Positions 9,130 to 17,211 of a stretch of DNA of 64,000 nt are shown here, piece after piece (position 1 is the stretch's first letter; every line of letters starts with the position of its first letter). The stretch spans positions 39,683-103,682 of the forward strand of contig JALNWG010000010.1 in NCBI GenBank assembly GCA_023231005.1, given 5' to 3'. Under the pieces are notes generated by a model. That model made no database searches, had not been told where the DNA came from, and saw nothing but the letters and a program-made list of their open reading frames with translations. The DNA is from Bacteroidales bacterium. Its GTDB lineage: Bacteria > Bacteroidota > Bacteroidia > Bacteroidales > FEN-979. A program made the translations under genes and the position numbers.

Positions 9130-10179
9130 TTAAAGAATCAACATTGGGTAGCCATAAGTAAAGAACTTATATTTCTTATCAACGGCAACTTCATAGGCTT
9201 TCATCAGAAGATCATAACCAGCAAAGGCTGCCACCATCATCATCATGGGGGACTGGGGAAGATGCAGGTTGGTGATCATAGCATTAGCAATGCTGAATTC
9301 ATAAGGAGGAAAAATAAATTTATTGGTCCATCCACGATAGGGTTTCAGATTACCGGCAATGGTAACAGAAGATTCGATTGTTTTCATGGAAGTAGTGCCC
9401 ACAGCAACAATCCTTCTTTTGTCGGCCATTGCCCGGTTGACAATTTCAGCTGTTTCCGGTTCAATGATGGCCTCTTCCGAGTCCATTTTATGTTTGGTAA
9501 GATCTTCAACATCAATGGTGCGAAAATTTCCCAATCCTACATGGAGGGTAATTTCAGCAAAGGAAACACCCTGTAATTCGAGCCGTTTGATGATTTCCCT
9601 GCTAAAATGAAGCCCTGCAGTAGGGGCAGCGACAGCTCCCTCATGTTTTGCAAAAATGGTTTGATAGCGTTCATCATCTTCGGGCGTGGCCTGGCGGTTA
9701 TGAATCTTGGGAAGAGGCGTTTGCCCTAATTGCTGAATGGTTTTTTTAAATTCATCATAAGTACCATCGAACAAAAACCGGATGGTTCTCCCACGGGATG
9801 TTGTGTTATCGATCACCTCAGCCACCAGAGAATCATCATCGCCGAAATAAAGCTTATTGCCAATCCTGATTTTTCGTGCCGGATCAACAAGAACATCCCA
9901 AAGGCGCGATTCGCGATTTAATTCACGAAGTAAAAAAACTTCGATTTTTGCACCGGTTTTTTCCTTCTCGCCGTAAAGTCTCGCTGGGAAGACTTTGGTA
10001 TTATTAATGATAAAGACATCTCCTTCGCCAAAATAAGTAAGGATATCTTTAAAAGAGCCATGTTCAATGGTTTGTGTTTTACGATCAAGGATCATCATCG
10101 GAACATCATCCCGCTGTTTTGAAGGATGACTGGCGATCAAATCGGGGGGTAAATGGAAGCGGAACTGGGATAATTTCAT
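9130..10179 (-). CDS. queA: S-adenosylmethionine:tRNA ribosyltransferase-isomerase
   Basis: Moves the ribosyl group of SAM onto 7-aminomethyl-7-deazaguanine at tRNA position 34 to form epoxyqueuosine. 349 residues from ATG 10179 ([19 protein letters not shown]). The longer frame begins at a TTG (10236) that is the -33 element of its own promoter, so it is rejected. Signatures include [20 protein letters not shown], the hallmark [24 protein letters not shown] and [11 protein letters not shown]. No other queuosine gene is in the window. The gene is followed after 15 bases by ispD. Confidence 0.96.
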   Translation of the reverse strand: MKLSQFRFHLPPDLIASHPSKQRDDVPMMILDRKTQTIEHGSFKDILTYFGEGDVFIINNTKVFPARLYGEKEKTGAKIEVFLLRELNRESRLWDVLVDPARKIRIGNKLYFGDDDSLVAEVIDNTTSRGRTIRFLFDGTYDEFKKTIQQLGQTPLPKIHNRQATPEDDERYQTIFAKHEGAVAAPTAGLHFSREIIKRLELQGVSFAEITLHVGLGNFRTIDVEDLTKHKMDSEEAIIEPETAEIVNRAMADKRRIVAVGTTSMKTIESSVTIAGNLKPYRGWTNKFIFPPYEFSIANAMITNLHLPQSPMMMMVAAFAGYDLLMKAYEVAVDKKYKFFTYGYPMLIL

Positions 10180-10205
10180 GAGTTTTGGCCTGTTAAAAAG
10201 GCCGG

Positions 10206-10236
10206 CAAAGGTAATGCTTTTTTTACCAAAAGTCAA
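10206..10236 (-). promoter_or_regulatory. Promoter of queA(-ispD)
   Basis: Minus strand: TTG at 10236-10234, a 20-base spacer, then TACCTTTG at 10213-10206. This is a near-ideal Bacteroidota promoter. Transcription would begin around 10200, giving a 20-base leader before the ATG at 10179. It lies between queA and the stop of the upstream HAD gene, so queA can be expressed on its own. Confidence 0.75.
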
Positions 10237-10240
10237 GAAA

Positions 10241-10903
10241 TCAAGTTAATGAATCTGAAAAAAGATCAAGAATATCTTCTCCATCGTGGATTTTCAAATG
10301 ATGCACAACCATCCCACATCCAATGGCACCTTCAATATTCTCGATGGAATCATCGATAAACAAAGTTTCACGAGCATTTAGCCTGCTTTGCCTGAGAACG
10401 TACTCAAACACCGCTTTGCCAGGTTTCTGAAGATGAATCTGAAATGAAAAATAGGCTTTTTCAATCCAGGAATTAAAATCGGGATACCCTGATTGCTTCT
10501 GAAAATCATGAAGATATTGACGGTAATGAATCTCATTGGAATTGCTGAGGATGAAAACCCGAAAATCCCGAACTAATTTTTCAAGTAACCGGATCCGTGC
10601 CAGAGGAATCGGAAGTAACATGGCATTCCATGCCTGATCGATTTGTTCATCATTCACCGGTGCAATGAATTGTTTTTTTAAAATATTCCTGAACTCTTGA
10701 GATGTCATATCACCCCGTTCATATTTTCGAAGCAGATCATCTGAACTTGAAATGGAATTAGAAGGTACAAAAGTACGCATCCCAAATTCCTTGAATTTAG
10801 CATCTGTACGCTTCATGTCAAGATCACAGATTACACCTCCAAAATCAAAAACCAGGTTTTTAATGGATTCCGGATTTGGAAGATCTGGTATGGAGAGACG
10901 CAT
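10241..10903 (-). CDS. HAD-superfamily (subfamily IA) phosphatase
   Basis: 220 residues with the HAD motifs in order: [14 protein letters not shown] (about 17-29, nucleophile Asp in FDFGG); [11 protein letters not shown] (about 111); and [15 protein letters not shown] near 180-191. An alpha-helical cap (about 30-100) sits between motifs I and II, as in the IA group of yihX/epoxide-hydrolase-N type proteins, where members hydrolyse small phosphate esters such as sugar phosphates. The second Asp of motif I is replaced by Val (DFGGV), as is common in this subgroup. The substrate cannot be read from sequence. The gene lies upstream of queA and diverges from the tRNA. Confidence 0.85.
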   Translation of the reverse strand: MRLSIPDLPNPESIKNLVFDFGGVICDLDMKRTDAKFKEFGMRTFVPSNSISSSDDLLRKYERGDMTSQEFRNILKKQFIAPVNDEQIDQAWNAMLLPIPLARIRLLEKLVRDFRVFILSNSNEIHYRQYLHDFQKQSGYPDFNSWIEKAYFSFQIHLQKPGKAVFEYVLRQSRLNARETLFIDDSIENIEGAIGCGMVVHHLKIHDGEDILDLFSDSLT

Positions 10904-10932
10904 TGAGAAAAGGTTATGAAAACATAATACGC

Positions 10933-10963
10933 TTGCAAAAATCGTAATAAATATCTACTTTTG
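10933..10963 (+). promoter_or_regulatory. Promoter of the tRNA gene
   Basis: TTG at 10933-10935, 20-base spacer, TACTTTTG at 10956-10963: a clean Bacteroidota promoter. Initiation near 10969 would give a 5' leader of about 40 bases before the mature tRNA. Confidence 0.7.
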
Positions 10964-10974
10964 TCCGCTTAAAT

Positions 10975-11010
10975 TTCAATTTTTATTGTCAATTGCCAAT
11001 TAAAATTGAA
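10975..11010 (+). other. Hairpin in the tRNA 5' leader
   Basis: TTCAATTTT (10975-10983) and AAAATTGAA (11002-11010) form a perfect 9-bp stem closing an 18-base loop. Its 3' arm ends exactly at the base before the tRNA. It could shape precursor processing at the RNase P site; this is inference. Confidence 0.4.
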
Positions 11011-11084
11011 GGGCCCATAGCTCAGTTGGTTAGAGCAGTAGACTCATAATCTATTGGTCCCAGGTTCAAGTCCTGGTGGGCCCA
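11011..11084 (+). tRNA. tRNA with anticodon CAU, most likely tRNA-Ile2 (lysidine-modified)
   Basis: A 74-base cloverleaf: acceptor GGGCCCA/TGGGCCC, D arm GCTC...GAGC, anticodon arm GTAGA-CTCATAA-TCTAT, T arm CCAGG-TTCAAGT-CCTGG, discriminator A, CCA not encoded. The anticodon is CAT. Three reasons favour Ile2, read as AUA after TilS makes lysidine at C34, over elongator Met. The acceptor stem has C4-G69 and C5-G68. Position 27-43 is a G-U pair. The sequence from the anticodon loop into the variable region (ACTCATAATC...TTGGTC) follows E. coli ileX closely. It is not an initiator: the first base pair is a normal G-C and there is no run of three G-C pairs at the base of the anticodon stem. Confidence 0.88.
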
Positions 11085-11098
11085 CTTCCTATCTCATC

Positions 11099-13030
11099 TC
11101 ACTTCTTTTTTCCTGAAAAATAATAACGATAGTCAAATACAAGCCGGATACCCGCATACCAGATGGTCCGCGTTTCCGGTAACGCATAATCTTTGCCATC
11201 AGTTATCGCGATGGTAGATCGTTTTCCTGGTATATCAAACCCTCCATGCAACTGAAATAGCAGGCTCCCGGTCTGTCGTGAAGAATAGGTACGGAAGGGG
11301 CGGTATTCCACAATCGGGAATTCAAACCTGGTTGAATACATCGAATAGTACCCTTCTACAGGGCCACCTTGCTCGTTAATGGCATCTTGAATGGTCACAA
11401 GGTATCTGTCCGGTCCTCTTCCCGTTCCATACATACTGACAGCTACCTCTCTTCCCAGCACAAACTGGAATCTTCCAATAGGGGTCGGCAAACCCGTTTG
11501 CCAGGGAATCAAACCTCCATTTCCCGCTGTAGTGATTACCTTCTGCATGGTATTTGGTGATGTCAACGCTAAAATAGGCGCTAAAATCACCAAGTCGCCG
11601 GGAATCAGAAAGAAAGGTAATCTTAAACGGACATAATAAGCATCACGGCTTGGAATAGCAGCAGCAAAATCGCCGAAACTTTGCATAATGGGCTCGTCAT
11701 TGTAATCATATCTCATGGTGGAGCCTAAATCAATACGGGCACCAAGATCAAGAAAGACCAGTCCATCGCCTGATTCGTTCAAAACCCCTTCCATTCCCAA
11801 TCCAAAACGCAGGCCAAGTTCCAACCCCGAGCTGAAACCGTTGTATGTTTGATAGTTAAAAAAGCCCCCATCTAAATAATTGAGGCTGGTTGCTGCACTA
11901 AGGCCAACAAAAGGACCTATTTCTGCACGGAATCTTGGTAGTTCTCCCAACCCTGCTATCAAACCTGGAATTGGGGTTGCCATCAATACGGTATCACATA
12001 AAATCATCATTTTAGCATCAATCGGATGTATGGGCATCACTACAGCTTTGCTTACGTTGAATGTATCCGGTGTTGCAGGGAAAAGATCAACAGGAACAGC
12101 ATCCACCAAGATCTTCCCGCTGGCTGCATCCAAAAGTTGCTCCAGACTCGTACGGACCGCTCTGGATGTCCATCCAATATCCTCTTCCCGCATCGTGGCA
12201 TCTCCCATTAATACCATTTCTTTACCCTGCCAGGTAGTTACATTCAACCCTGCTTCATTGTAATAATCATGAGTTCCTTTACGTTTTGCGGCATCACCCC
12301 AAATTCCAGCTACATGCCCAGATGTAAAACTATCCTCAAGAAAATGAGCTGCAAATGCTTCATCGGCCAGAGCCGATAGTGCCAATGCTGAGCGCTGCTC
12401 GGGTGTTAGGCTTTTAGAATTTAGCCGGGAGGCTTTTGACAGAGCGCTCATGTGATACCAGGTATAGGTGCCAATGGTATTGATTTCCGTTCCTTCTTTA
12501 TAGCACAATGAAAAAAAAGCTTCAGGTTTGGTATTTACGGCTGGTAGCGCCAGCATGAAGTGGCCATTGTTTTTACCACCCCTGGTAACATACTCCGGAT
12601 CAGCACGAAGCAGCTTGATATCCGAATCTCTCATCTCACTGATACGTTCACTGCGATTGTGCGCATTGTCGAGTCCAAATTGGAGCTTTGCCGCTATAGC
12701 TGTGACATCTAGTATCCAATCGGATTGGAGAACAATATTGGTCATATCTGCAGATGAAACAGCGTGATCTCCTGCTATTGCACACCAGGTCGCATAATCG
12801 ATACACTGGGGTTTTAAGCCTTGTTCCAACTCAATGACCTCTATGCATAATCTTGATTCATAACCTTTTCTGGCTGAAGCCCAAATCTGGTCAAGGATTG
12901 CACGACGGTTGGGATCAAGTTTCGTGATGGCAGCCATCATTATTTCCCTATGCTCGGGAAAAACCCAAGCTGATGCATGCATAGCAAAGCAGCAAATCAT
13001 TAGTAAGGGCAGAAAGATTTTTGTTCTCAT
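11099..13030 (-). CDS. Secreted zinc-dependent phospholipase C/S1-P1 nuclease-like domain with C-terminal beta-barrel
   Basis: 643 residues from ATG 13030; an ATG at 13051 would add seven residues. A signal peptide ends ...MHASA before Trp22, so cleavage would leave an N-terminal Trp (WVFPEHRE). In the PLC/S1-P1 fold that Trp and a nearby His bind zinc. More candidate ligands follow (numbered from 13030): GDHAV (about 88), NNGH (about 157), the signature HFLEDSFTSGH (about 229-239) and HDYYNEAG (about 254). This is the order expected of the fold. From about residue 360 the sequence alternates in strands with many Gly and aromatic residues (GPFVGLSAATSLNYLDGG) to the end, resembling an outer-membrane barrel. 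It could tether the hydrolase to the cell surface. It starts just after the small lipoprotein gene, so the two are likely cotranscribed. The substrate, phospholipid or nucleic acid, is not known. Confidence 0.65.
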   Translation of the reverse strand: MRTKIFLPLLMICCFAMHASAWVFPEHREIMMAAITKLDPNRRAILDQIWASARKGYESRLCIEVIELEQGLKPQCIDYATWCAIAGDHAVSSADMTNIVLQSDWILDVTAIAAKLQFGLDNAHNRSERISEMRDSDIKLLRADPEYVTRGGKNNGHFMLALPAVNTKPEAFFSLCYKEGTEINTIGTYTWYHMSALSKASRLNSKSLTPEQRSALALSALADEAFAAHFLEDSFTSGHVAGIWGDAAKRKGTHDYYNEAGLNVTTWQGKEMVLMGDATMREEDIGWTSRAVRTSLEQLLDAASGKILVDAVPVDLFPATPDTFNVSKAVVMPIHPIDAKMMILCDTVLMATPIPGLIAGLGELPRFRAEIGPFVGLSAATSLNYLDGGFFNYQTYNGFSSGLELGLRFGLGMEGVLNESGDGLVFLDLGARIDLGSTMRYDYNDEPIMQSFGDFAAAIPSRDAYYVRLRLPFFLIPGDLVILAPILALTSPNTMQKVITTAGNGGLIPWQTGLPTPIGRFQFVLGREVAVSMYGTGRGPDRYLVTIQDAINEQGGPVEGYYSMYSTRFEFPIVEYRPFRTYSSRQTGSLLFQLHGGFDIPGKRSTIAITDGKDYALPETRTIWYAGIRLVFDYRYYFSGKKK

Positions 13031-13053
13031 GTGAAGTATGCTTATGTCCAATA

Positions 13054-13332
13054 TTATTTCAAATAGTTTTTATCTTTTTTCGAAAAATTGAATTTTAATG
13101 ATATCCCGGCAGTTACTGTACCATAATATGTACGGTAATATTCAATATTGGTTTCTGCAAAAGGGAACGAGAGCGCATGATAATAACCCAAACCTACTTC
13201 ACCGAAGTTCTCTTTGCGGTATTTTTTCTTATTGTTTTTTGAATAGATGTACTCCGTAGCGTTTGGTTTACATCCGCTTAGTAAAATAATGACAACTGCT
13301 AATAATGAAAAGGGAAAGAAATTTCGTTTCAT
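13054..13332 (-). CDS. Small lipoprotein of unknown function
   Basis: 92 residues. The signal peptide MKRNFFPFSLLAVVIILLSGC has a clear lipobox (LSGC), so the mature protein is a lipid-anchored peptide of about 72 residues. The rest alternates polar and aromatic residues (VGLGYYHALSFPFAE, TNIEYYRTYYGTVTAG), as in short beta-sheet proteins, and ends in a Lys-rich tail. I do not recognise the family. It stops just before the hydrolase-barrel gene and is probably its operon partner. Confidence 0.65.
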   Translation of the reverse strand: MKRNFFPFSLLAVVIILLSGCKPNATEYIYSKNNKKKYRKENFGEVGLGYYHALSFPFAETNIEYYRTYYGTVTAGISLKFNFSKKDKNYLK

Positions 13333-13375
13333 CCAATCATTTGAATTGAACGCGTAATATTACAGTAAAATTGAA

Positions 13376-13383
13376 TAGTTTTG
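13376..13383 (+). promoter_or_regulatory. -7 element of the secreted HAD gene
   Basis: TAGTTTTG fits TAnnTTTG. Transcription from near 13389 would start too close to an upstream in-frame ATG at 13393 for that to be the usual start, which favours ATG 13438. No -33 TTG at standard spacing. Confidence 0.45.
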
Positions 13384-13437
13384 CAATAGTTAATGTTAAC
13401 AAATTTAGGATATTTTCAGGATAATTATTCAACACAG

Positions 13438-14712
13438 ATGAAAAAGAAGATCTTGTCGCTCCCACTTTTATTAGGGATACTTTTTGTAACCCTTTCCTTC
13501 AATAATCCAAAAACCGAAAATGCACTCAAGAATTCTCTGGACAGATTGAACTGGTCCGAAAGAAACTATTCAACTCTTAACCAGATGATCAACGAATATG
13601 GAATCGGGGGAAAATATCATGAGGAGGGCAAAACCCCATATATTGTTTTGGACTGGGATCAAACATGTGCCCATTTTGATGTTGAAGAGGCGTTGATGCG
13701 ATATCAGTTGTTCAACCTTCACTTTAAAATGACAAAAGATCAATTCAAAAACATTCTCAAAGACACCATCAACGGAGTTTTCCAACTTTCGGAAAATTTC
13801 AATAAAATCAATCTTTCCGATTTGAATTCAGATCTGATCACAGAATATAATTTTCTTCAAGATAATTACGTGGGATTTCATGGGAAAATGGCCTTGGATG
13901 AAATCATGTCGACCCCCCAGTACAAGGACTTTATCGTCAAATTTCTTTTTCTGGCAGATGGATATTTCGATACGCCCGGTATTGGTATGGATCATATTTT
14001 TCTTTGGGAGCTTTATTTATTTACAGGATTTTCTATTGATGAAGTAAAATCCATGGCAAAAGAGGCTGTTTCTTTTGAACTGGCTAACCAGATCGGAAAA
14101 CAGACGTTGCATTCACCATCTGGTTTAAAAACGCGTACAGGTGACATAACCTGTTCCTTTAATTCCGGCTTGCGCGTTTTTTCGGAAATGCAGGATCTGA
14201 TTTCTACTTGCAGAGGGCATGGCATTGATGCATATATCGTTTCTGCAAGTTATAAACCCGTCGTTGAGGTTTTTTCAGGGATTGGGAACTTCGGATATAA
14301 TTTTGAACCGGATCATGTAATTGGCATGGAACTTGAAATTGGTGCCGATGGAAAAATTTTACCTGAATATAAAAAAGGGTGGATAAAAACGTTCGGACAG
14401 GGAAAAGTTGAAGCCATTAATAAGAAAATAAAATCTCTTCCAGGCAAAAATCACGATCCGTTGTTTGCAGCCGGCGACAGCGATGGCGATATAGAGATGC
14501 TTACTAAATTTCCGGGAATGAAATTAGCATTGATTTGGAACAGGGTCAAAGGAGGTGAAATTGGCAAACTTTGTAAAAGGGCTGTTGACGAAATGGAAAT
14601 TCCTAATCCCAGATTTATCTTGCAGGGACGCAATGAAAACATCGGAATGGCCATTCCAAGTTCTGAAACCATTCTTCTTGGAAAGACACAACCCGAATTA
14701 CTCCATCAGTAA
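13438..14712 (+). CDS. Secreted HAD-superfamily phosphatase (phosphorylcholine-phosphatase-like)
   Basis: 424 residues from ATG 13438, which opens a signal peptide (MKKKILSLPLLLGILFVTLSF). HAD motif I is VLDWDQTCAHFD (about 60-71), giving the two Asp residues DWDQT. A long insertion follows. Motif II is IVSASYKPVVEV, and motif III is AAGDSDGDIEML (about 345-356), with the Asp pair that binds Mg. The layout, size and export resemble periplasmic phosphorylcholine phosphatases and related secreted HAD enzymes. A role in releasing phosphate outside the cytoplasm would suit the phosphate-uptake genes that follow, but the gene has its own promoter and this link is inferred. Confidence 0.8.
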   Translation: MKKKILSLPLLLGILFVTLSFNNPKTENALKNSLDRLNWSERNYSTLNQMINEYGIGGKYHEEGKTPYIVLDWDQTCAHFDVEEALMRYQLFNLHFKMTKDQFKNILKDTINGVFQLSENFNKINLSDLNSDLITEYNFLQDNYVGFHGKMALDEIMSTPQYKDFIVKFLFLADGYFDTPGIGMDHIFLWELYLFTGFSIDEVKSMAKEAVSFELANQIGKQTLHSPSGLKTRTGDITCSFNSGLRVFSEMQDLISTCRGHGIDAYIVSASYKPVVEVFSGIGNFGYNFEPDHVIGMELEIGADGKILPEYKKGWIKTFGQGKVEAINKKIKSLPGKNHDPLFAAGDSDGDIEMLTKFPGMKLALIWNRVKGGEIGKLCKRAVDEMEIPNPRFILQGRNENIGMAIPSSETILLGKTQPELLHQ

Positions 14713-14806
14713 AGACAGATCCTTCATACGGCCACCAATATAACCATTCTTGAGTTATTTGTATATTCGCGTAGGTATTTCTACTTTTCTTAATTTTTGA
14801 AACAGC

Positions 14807-15427
14807 ATGAACTTGAAATCACTGCTTTTTTTCTTCCCTCTTTTTTTTATTCTACAGTTTTTTCCGGAAAATGCAACTTGCCAATCCTGGGACTTTATCA
14901 AGGAAAAAGACGGGATCAAAATTTATACCCGAAAAGACAAAGACAGCTCTCTGAAATCCTTTATGGGAATTATGGATATTCATTCCCCTATTGAAAAAGT
15001 CTTTAACCTGATCGGTAATGTAAAAAACGTTGATTGGTGGGATAAAAACTTGCGTGAGATCAATGTGTTGCTATACGAAAAAGATAAACATATCCAGTAT
15101 TATCTGGTATATGGTGCTCCCTGGCCTGTTACTGACCGTGATTTATGTGTGGATGCAAAAATTACCACCGACCCGGTAACAGGAATAAGGGTAGTTTATT
15201 CCACCCCAATGCTTAATGTGATTCCCGAAAAACCGGACCGGGTTCGAATTACGGATTACTGGCAACGGTGGACTATTGAACCTAGAATGAATGGAATCGT
15301 TCATCTTGTTTTAGAGGGACATGTTGACCCGGCAGGAAGTGTTCCCGATTGGATTTATAACATGGTTATCACAGAAACTCCACTTAAAATCATGAGGGGA
15401 ATAAAGAGAAGGTTAGAGACCCCATGA
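14807..15427 (+). CDS. Exported START-domain (lipid-binding) protein
   Basis: 206 residues. A hydrophobic signal peptide (MNLKSLLFFFPLFFILQFFP, ending near ENATC-Q) is followed by one START/SRPBCC domain. It opens with WDFIKEKDGIKIYTRKDKDS, continues with SPIEKVFNLIGNVKNVDWWDKN, the family core PWPVTDRDLCVDAKIT, then YWQRWTIEP and LVLEGHVDPAGSVPDWIYN, and ends with the long C-terminal helix. START domains hold one lipid or sterol-like molecule in a deep cavity. Cargo and compartment are unknown; a Cys at the end of the signal region (ATCQS) leaves open lipid anchoring. It lies alone between the HAD and PiT genes, with an imperfect -7 (TACTTTTC, 14782-14789). Confidence 0.82.
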   Translation: MNLKSLLFFFPLFFILQFFPENATCQSWDFIKEKDGIKIYTRKDKDSSLKSFMGIMDIHSPIEKVFNLIGNVKNVDWWDKNLREINVLLYEKDKHIQYYLVYGAPWPVTDRDLCVDAKITTDPVTGIRVVYSTPMLNVIPEKPDRVRITDYWQRWTIEPRMNGIVHLVLEGHVDPAGSVPDWIYNMVITETPLKIMRGIKRRLETP

Positions 15428-15440
15428 TCTTAATTATCTG

Positions 15441-15471
15441 TTTGTTTTAACCTGAAATAATCTTAGCTTTG
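15441..15471 (+). promoter_or_regulatory. Promoter of the PiT operon
   Basis: TTTG (15441-15444), 19 bases, TAGCTTTG (15464-15471). This fits the -33/-7 consensus closely. The leader to the ATG at 15503 would be about 25 bases. No 11-bp phosphate-box repeats are seen here, in contrast to the porin-pst promoter. Confidence 0.7.
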
Positions 15472-15502
15472 CCCACCGATTTTCCGTCTTAATAACTGAC
15501 AC

Positions 15503-16489
15503 ATGACTTTTTTATACGTAGTCATTGGAATGGTTCTCGCTTTTGATTTTATTAACGGGTTCCACGATTCTGCTAATTCTATTGCGACTATTGTTTCAAC
15601 AAAAGTTCTTTCCCCCCTTACTGCAGTCATTTTTGCTGCATTTTTTAATTTTCTTGCCTATTTTATTTTTCATACAAAAGTTGCTACAATGATTGGCAAA
15701 GGGGTGGTCGATCCGGATGTGATCAACCTGAACGTAATTGCTGCCGCCCTTTGTGCTGCAATTGTCTGGAATTTAGTGACCTGGTGGTGGGGGTTCCCCT
15801 CCAGTTCATCGCATACTCTGGTGGGAGGTCTGGTAGGTGCCGCTATTGCAAAAGCAGGTGCTAGTTCTGTAATTATCGGAGGACTCGTAAAAATTGTGGC
15901 TTTTATTTTCATTGCTCCGATCCTTGGGATGCTAATTTCTTTCATAATTTCAGCAATAGTTCTTTACATTTGTCGAAATCTCACCCCCTCTAAAGTAGAT
16001 AAGTATTTCAGAAAAATCCAGCTTTTTTCAGCAGGTGCTTTTAGTTTAGGACATGGGGGTAATGATGCGCAAAAATCGATGGGTATTATTTGGGTCGCCT
16101 TGATCGTAACCGGACAAACTACCAAGAACGATCCCATTGCCTCCTGGATTGTTCTGTGTTGTTATTCAGCCATAGCCGTAGGAACATTATTCGGTGGGTG
16201 GAGAATTGTTAAAACCATGGGACAAAAAATTACTAAGTTGAGGCCTTTTGAGGGGGTATGTGCAGAATTGGCAGGATCCATTACTCTTTTTATGGCTACA
16301 AGTCTTGGAATCCCTGTAAGTACTACGCATACAATTACCGGAGCAATTATTGGTGTTGGAGCCCGAAAAGGTGTTTCGGCAGTAAAATGGGGGGTTACAA
16401 CAAAAATTTTCTGGTCCTGGATATTGACCATTCCGATCTCGGCTATAATAGGAGGATTTTTCTTTTTTGTTATAAAACTTTTCGTTTGA
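15503..16489 (+). CDS. Low-affinity inorganic phosphate transporter (PiT family)
   Basis: 328 residues, about ten membrane helices. The two inverted PiT repeats carry the signatures DFINGFHDSANSIATIVSTK (near the N-terminus) and GHGGNDAQKSMGI (about 187-199), plus FPSSSSHTLVGGLVGAA and GIPVSTTHTITGAIIG. These proteins import metal-phosphate with protons or sodium in the cytoplasmic membrane. The first signature has HD in place of the more usual AND (FHDSANS), as in a common bacterial subgroup. The next gene, 47 bases later, is the DUF47 protein that normally accompanies this subgroup. The operon has its own promoter. Confidence 0.94.
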   Translation: MTFLYVVIGMVLAFDFINGFHDSANSIATIVSTKVLSPLTAVIFAAFFNFLAYFIFHTKVATMIGKGVVDPDVINLNVIAAALCAAIVWNLVTWWWGFPSSSSHTLVGGLVGAAIAKAGASSVIIGGLVKIVAFIFIAPILGMLISFIISAIVLYICRNLTPSKVDKYFRKIQLFSAGAFSLGHGGNDAQKSMGIIWVALIVTGQTTKNDPIASWIVLCCYSAIAVGTLFGGWRIVKTMGQKITKLRPFEGVCAELAGSITLFMATSLGIPVSTTHTITGAIIGVGARKGVSAVKWGVTTKIFWSWILTIPISAIIGGFFFFVIKLFV

Positions 16490-16536
16490 TGAACTGCCTC
16501 TAATGAAAATATATTACACCATCTAAAAAAAATCTT

Positions 16537-17187
16537 ATGAATTTCGATCCCATTTTAAAATACTTTGTTCCCAAAGACACCTCTTTTTTTCCTTTATTTG
16601 AAGAGGATGCCAAAGTTATTATCAAATCCGCTGACCTGTTAAAAGATTTGATGGCTACTGAAACGATAGAACAACGTACATCCATTATCAAACAAATCAA
16701 ATCAGTTGAACACGAAGGAGATGATGTTACCCATAAAATTTATCAGCAATTACATAAGTCTTTTATAACCCCTTTCGACCGGGAAGATATTCAGGAGTTG
16801 GCTTCTTCCTTGGACGATGTTGTTGATTATATTAATGGCACTGCCCAACGAATCGGTCTTTACAAACCGAAAGTAATTCACTCCACTTTCAAAGAAATCG
16901 CTGATGTTATTGTTGATTCAGCTAAGGAAATCGAATTTTCTTTGCTCGGATTAAGAAATGCGGGTAAAAATCAAGAGAAAATATTCCAATCTTGCATTAA
17001 CCTCAATACTCTTGAGAATAAAGCTGATGATTTATATCACGATGGGATTTCACAGCTTTTTGAAAATGAAAAAGACACGATCGAATTAATCAAAAACAAA
17101 GAAATTATTGCCACGCTCGAAAAAACCGTCGATATGGCAGAGGATGTCTCGGACATCATCAAGACTATTCTGGTCAAAATGGCTTGA
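16537..17187 (+). CDS. DUF47/PhoU-like partner of the PiT transporter
   Basis: 216 residues, all helical, with the PhoU_div (DUF47, formerly PIT accessory protein) pattern: VEHEGDDVTHKIYQQLHKSFITPFDREDI at about 65-95 and TLENKADDLYHDGISQLFE at about 153-172. The E-x-x-A/G-D-D type motifs of the two half-repeats are thought to bind metal. Members are nearly always next to PiT genes and are presumed to control transport. Here the gene directly follows PiT and lies 24 bases before the TPR kinase. Confidence 0.92.
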   Translation: MNFDPILKYFVPKDTSFFPLFEEDAKVIIKSADLLKDLMATETIEQRTSIIKQIKSVEHEGDDVTHKIYQQLHKSFITPFDREDIQELASSLDDVVDYINGTAQRIGLYKPKVIHSTFKEIADVIVDSAKEIEFSLLGLRNAGKNQEKIFQSCINLNTLENKADDLYHDGISQLFENEKDTIELIKNKEIIATLEKTVDMAEDVSDIIKTILVKMA

Positions 17188-17211
17188 TCCCGGTAGAAAG
17201 GGAAACATTAC

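Noticed and set aside
11011..11084. Initiator or elongator tRNA-Met
   Set aside because: Acceptor and anticodon-arm identity bases fit tRNA-Ile2 better; initiator features are absent.
11880..12263. 127-codon open frame on the plus strand
   Set aside because: It is antisense inside the secreted hydrolase-barrel gene, with no signal, no promoter and no recognisable domain.
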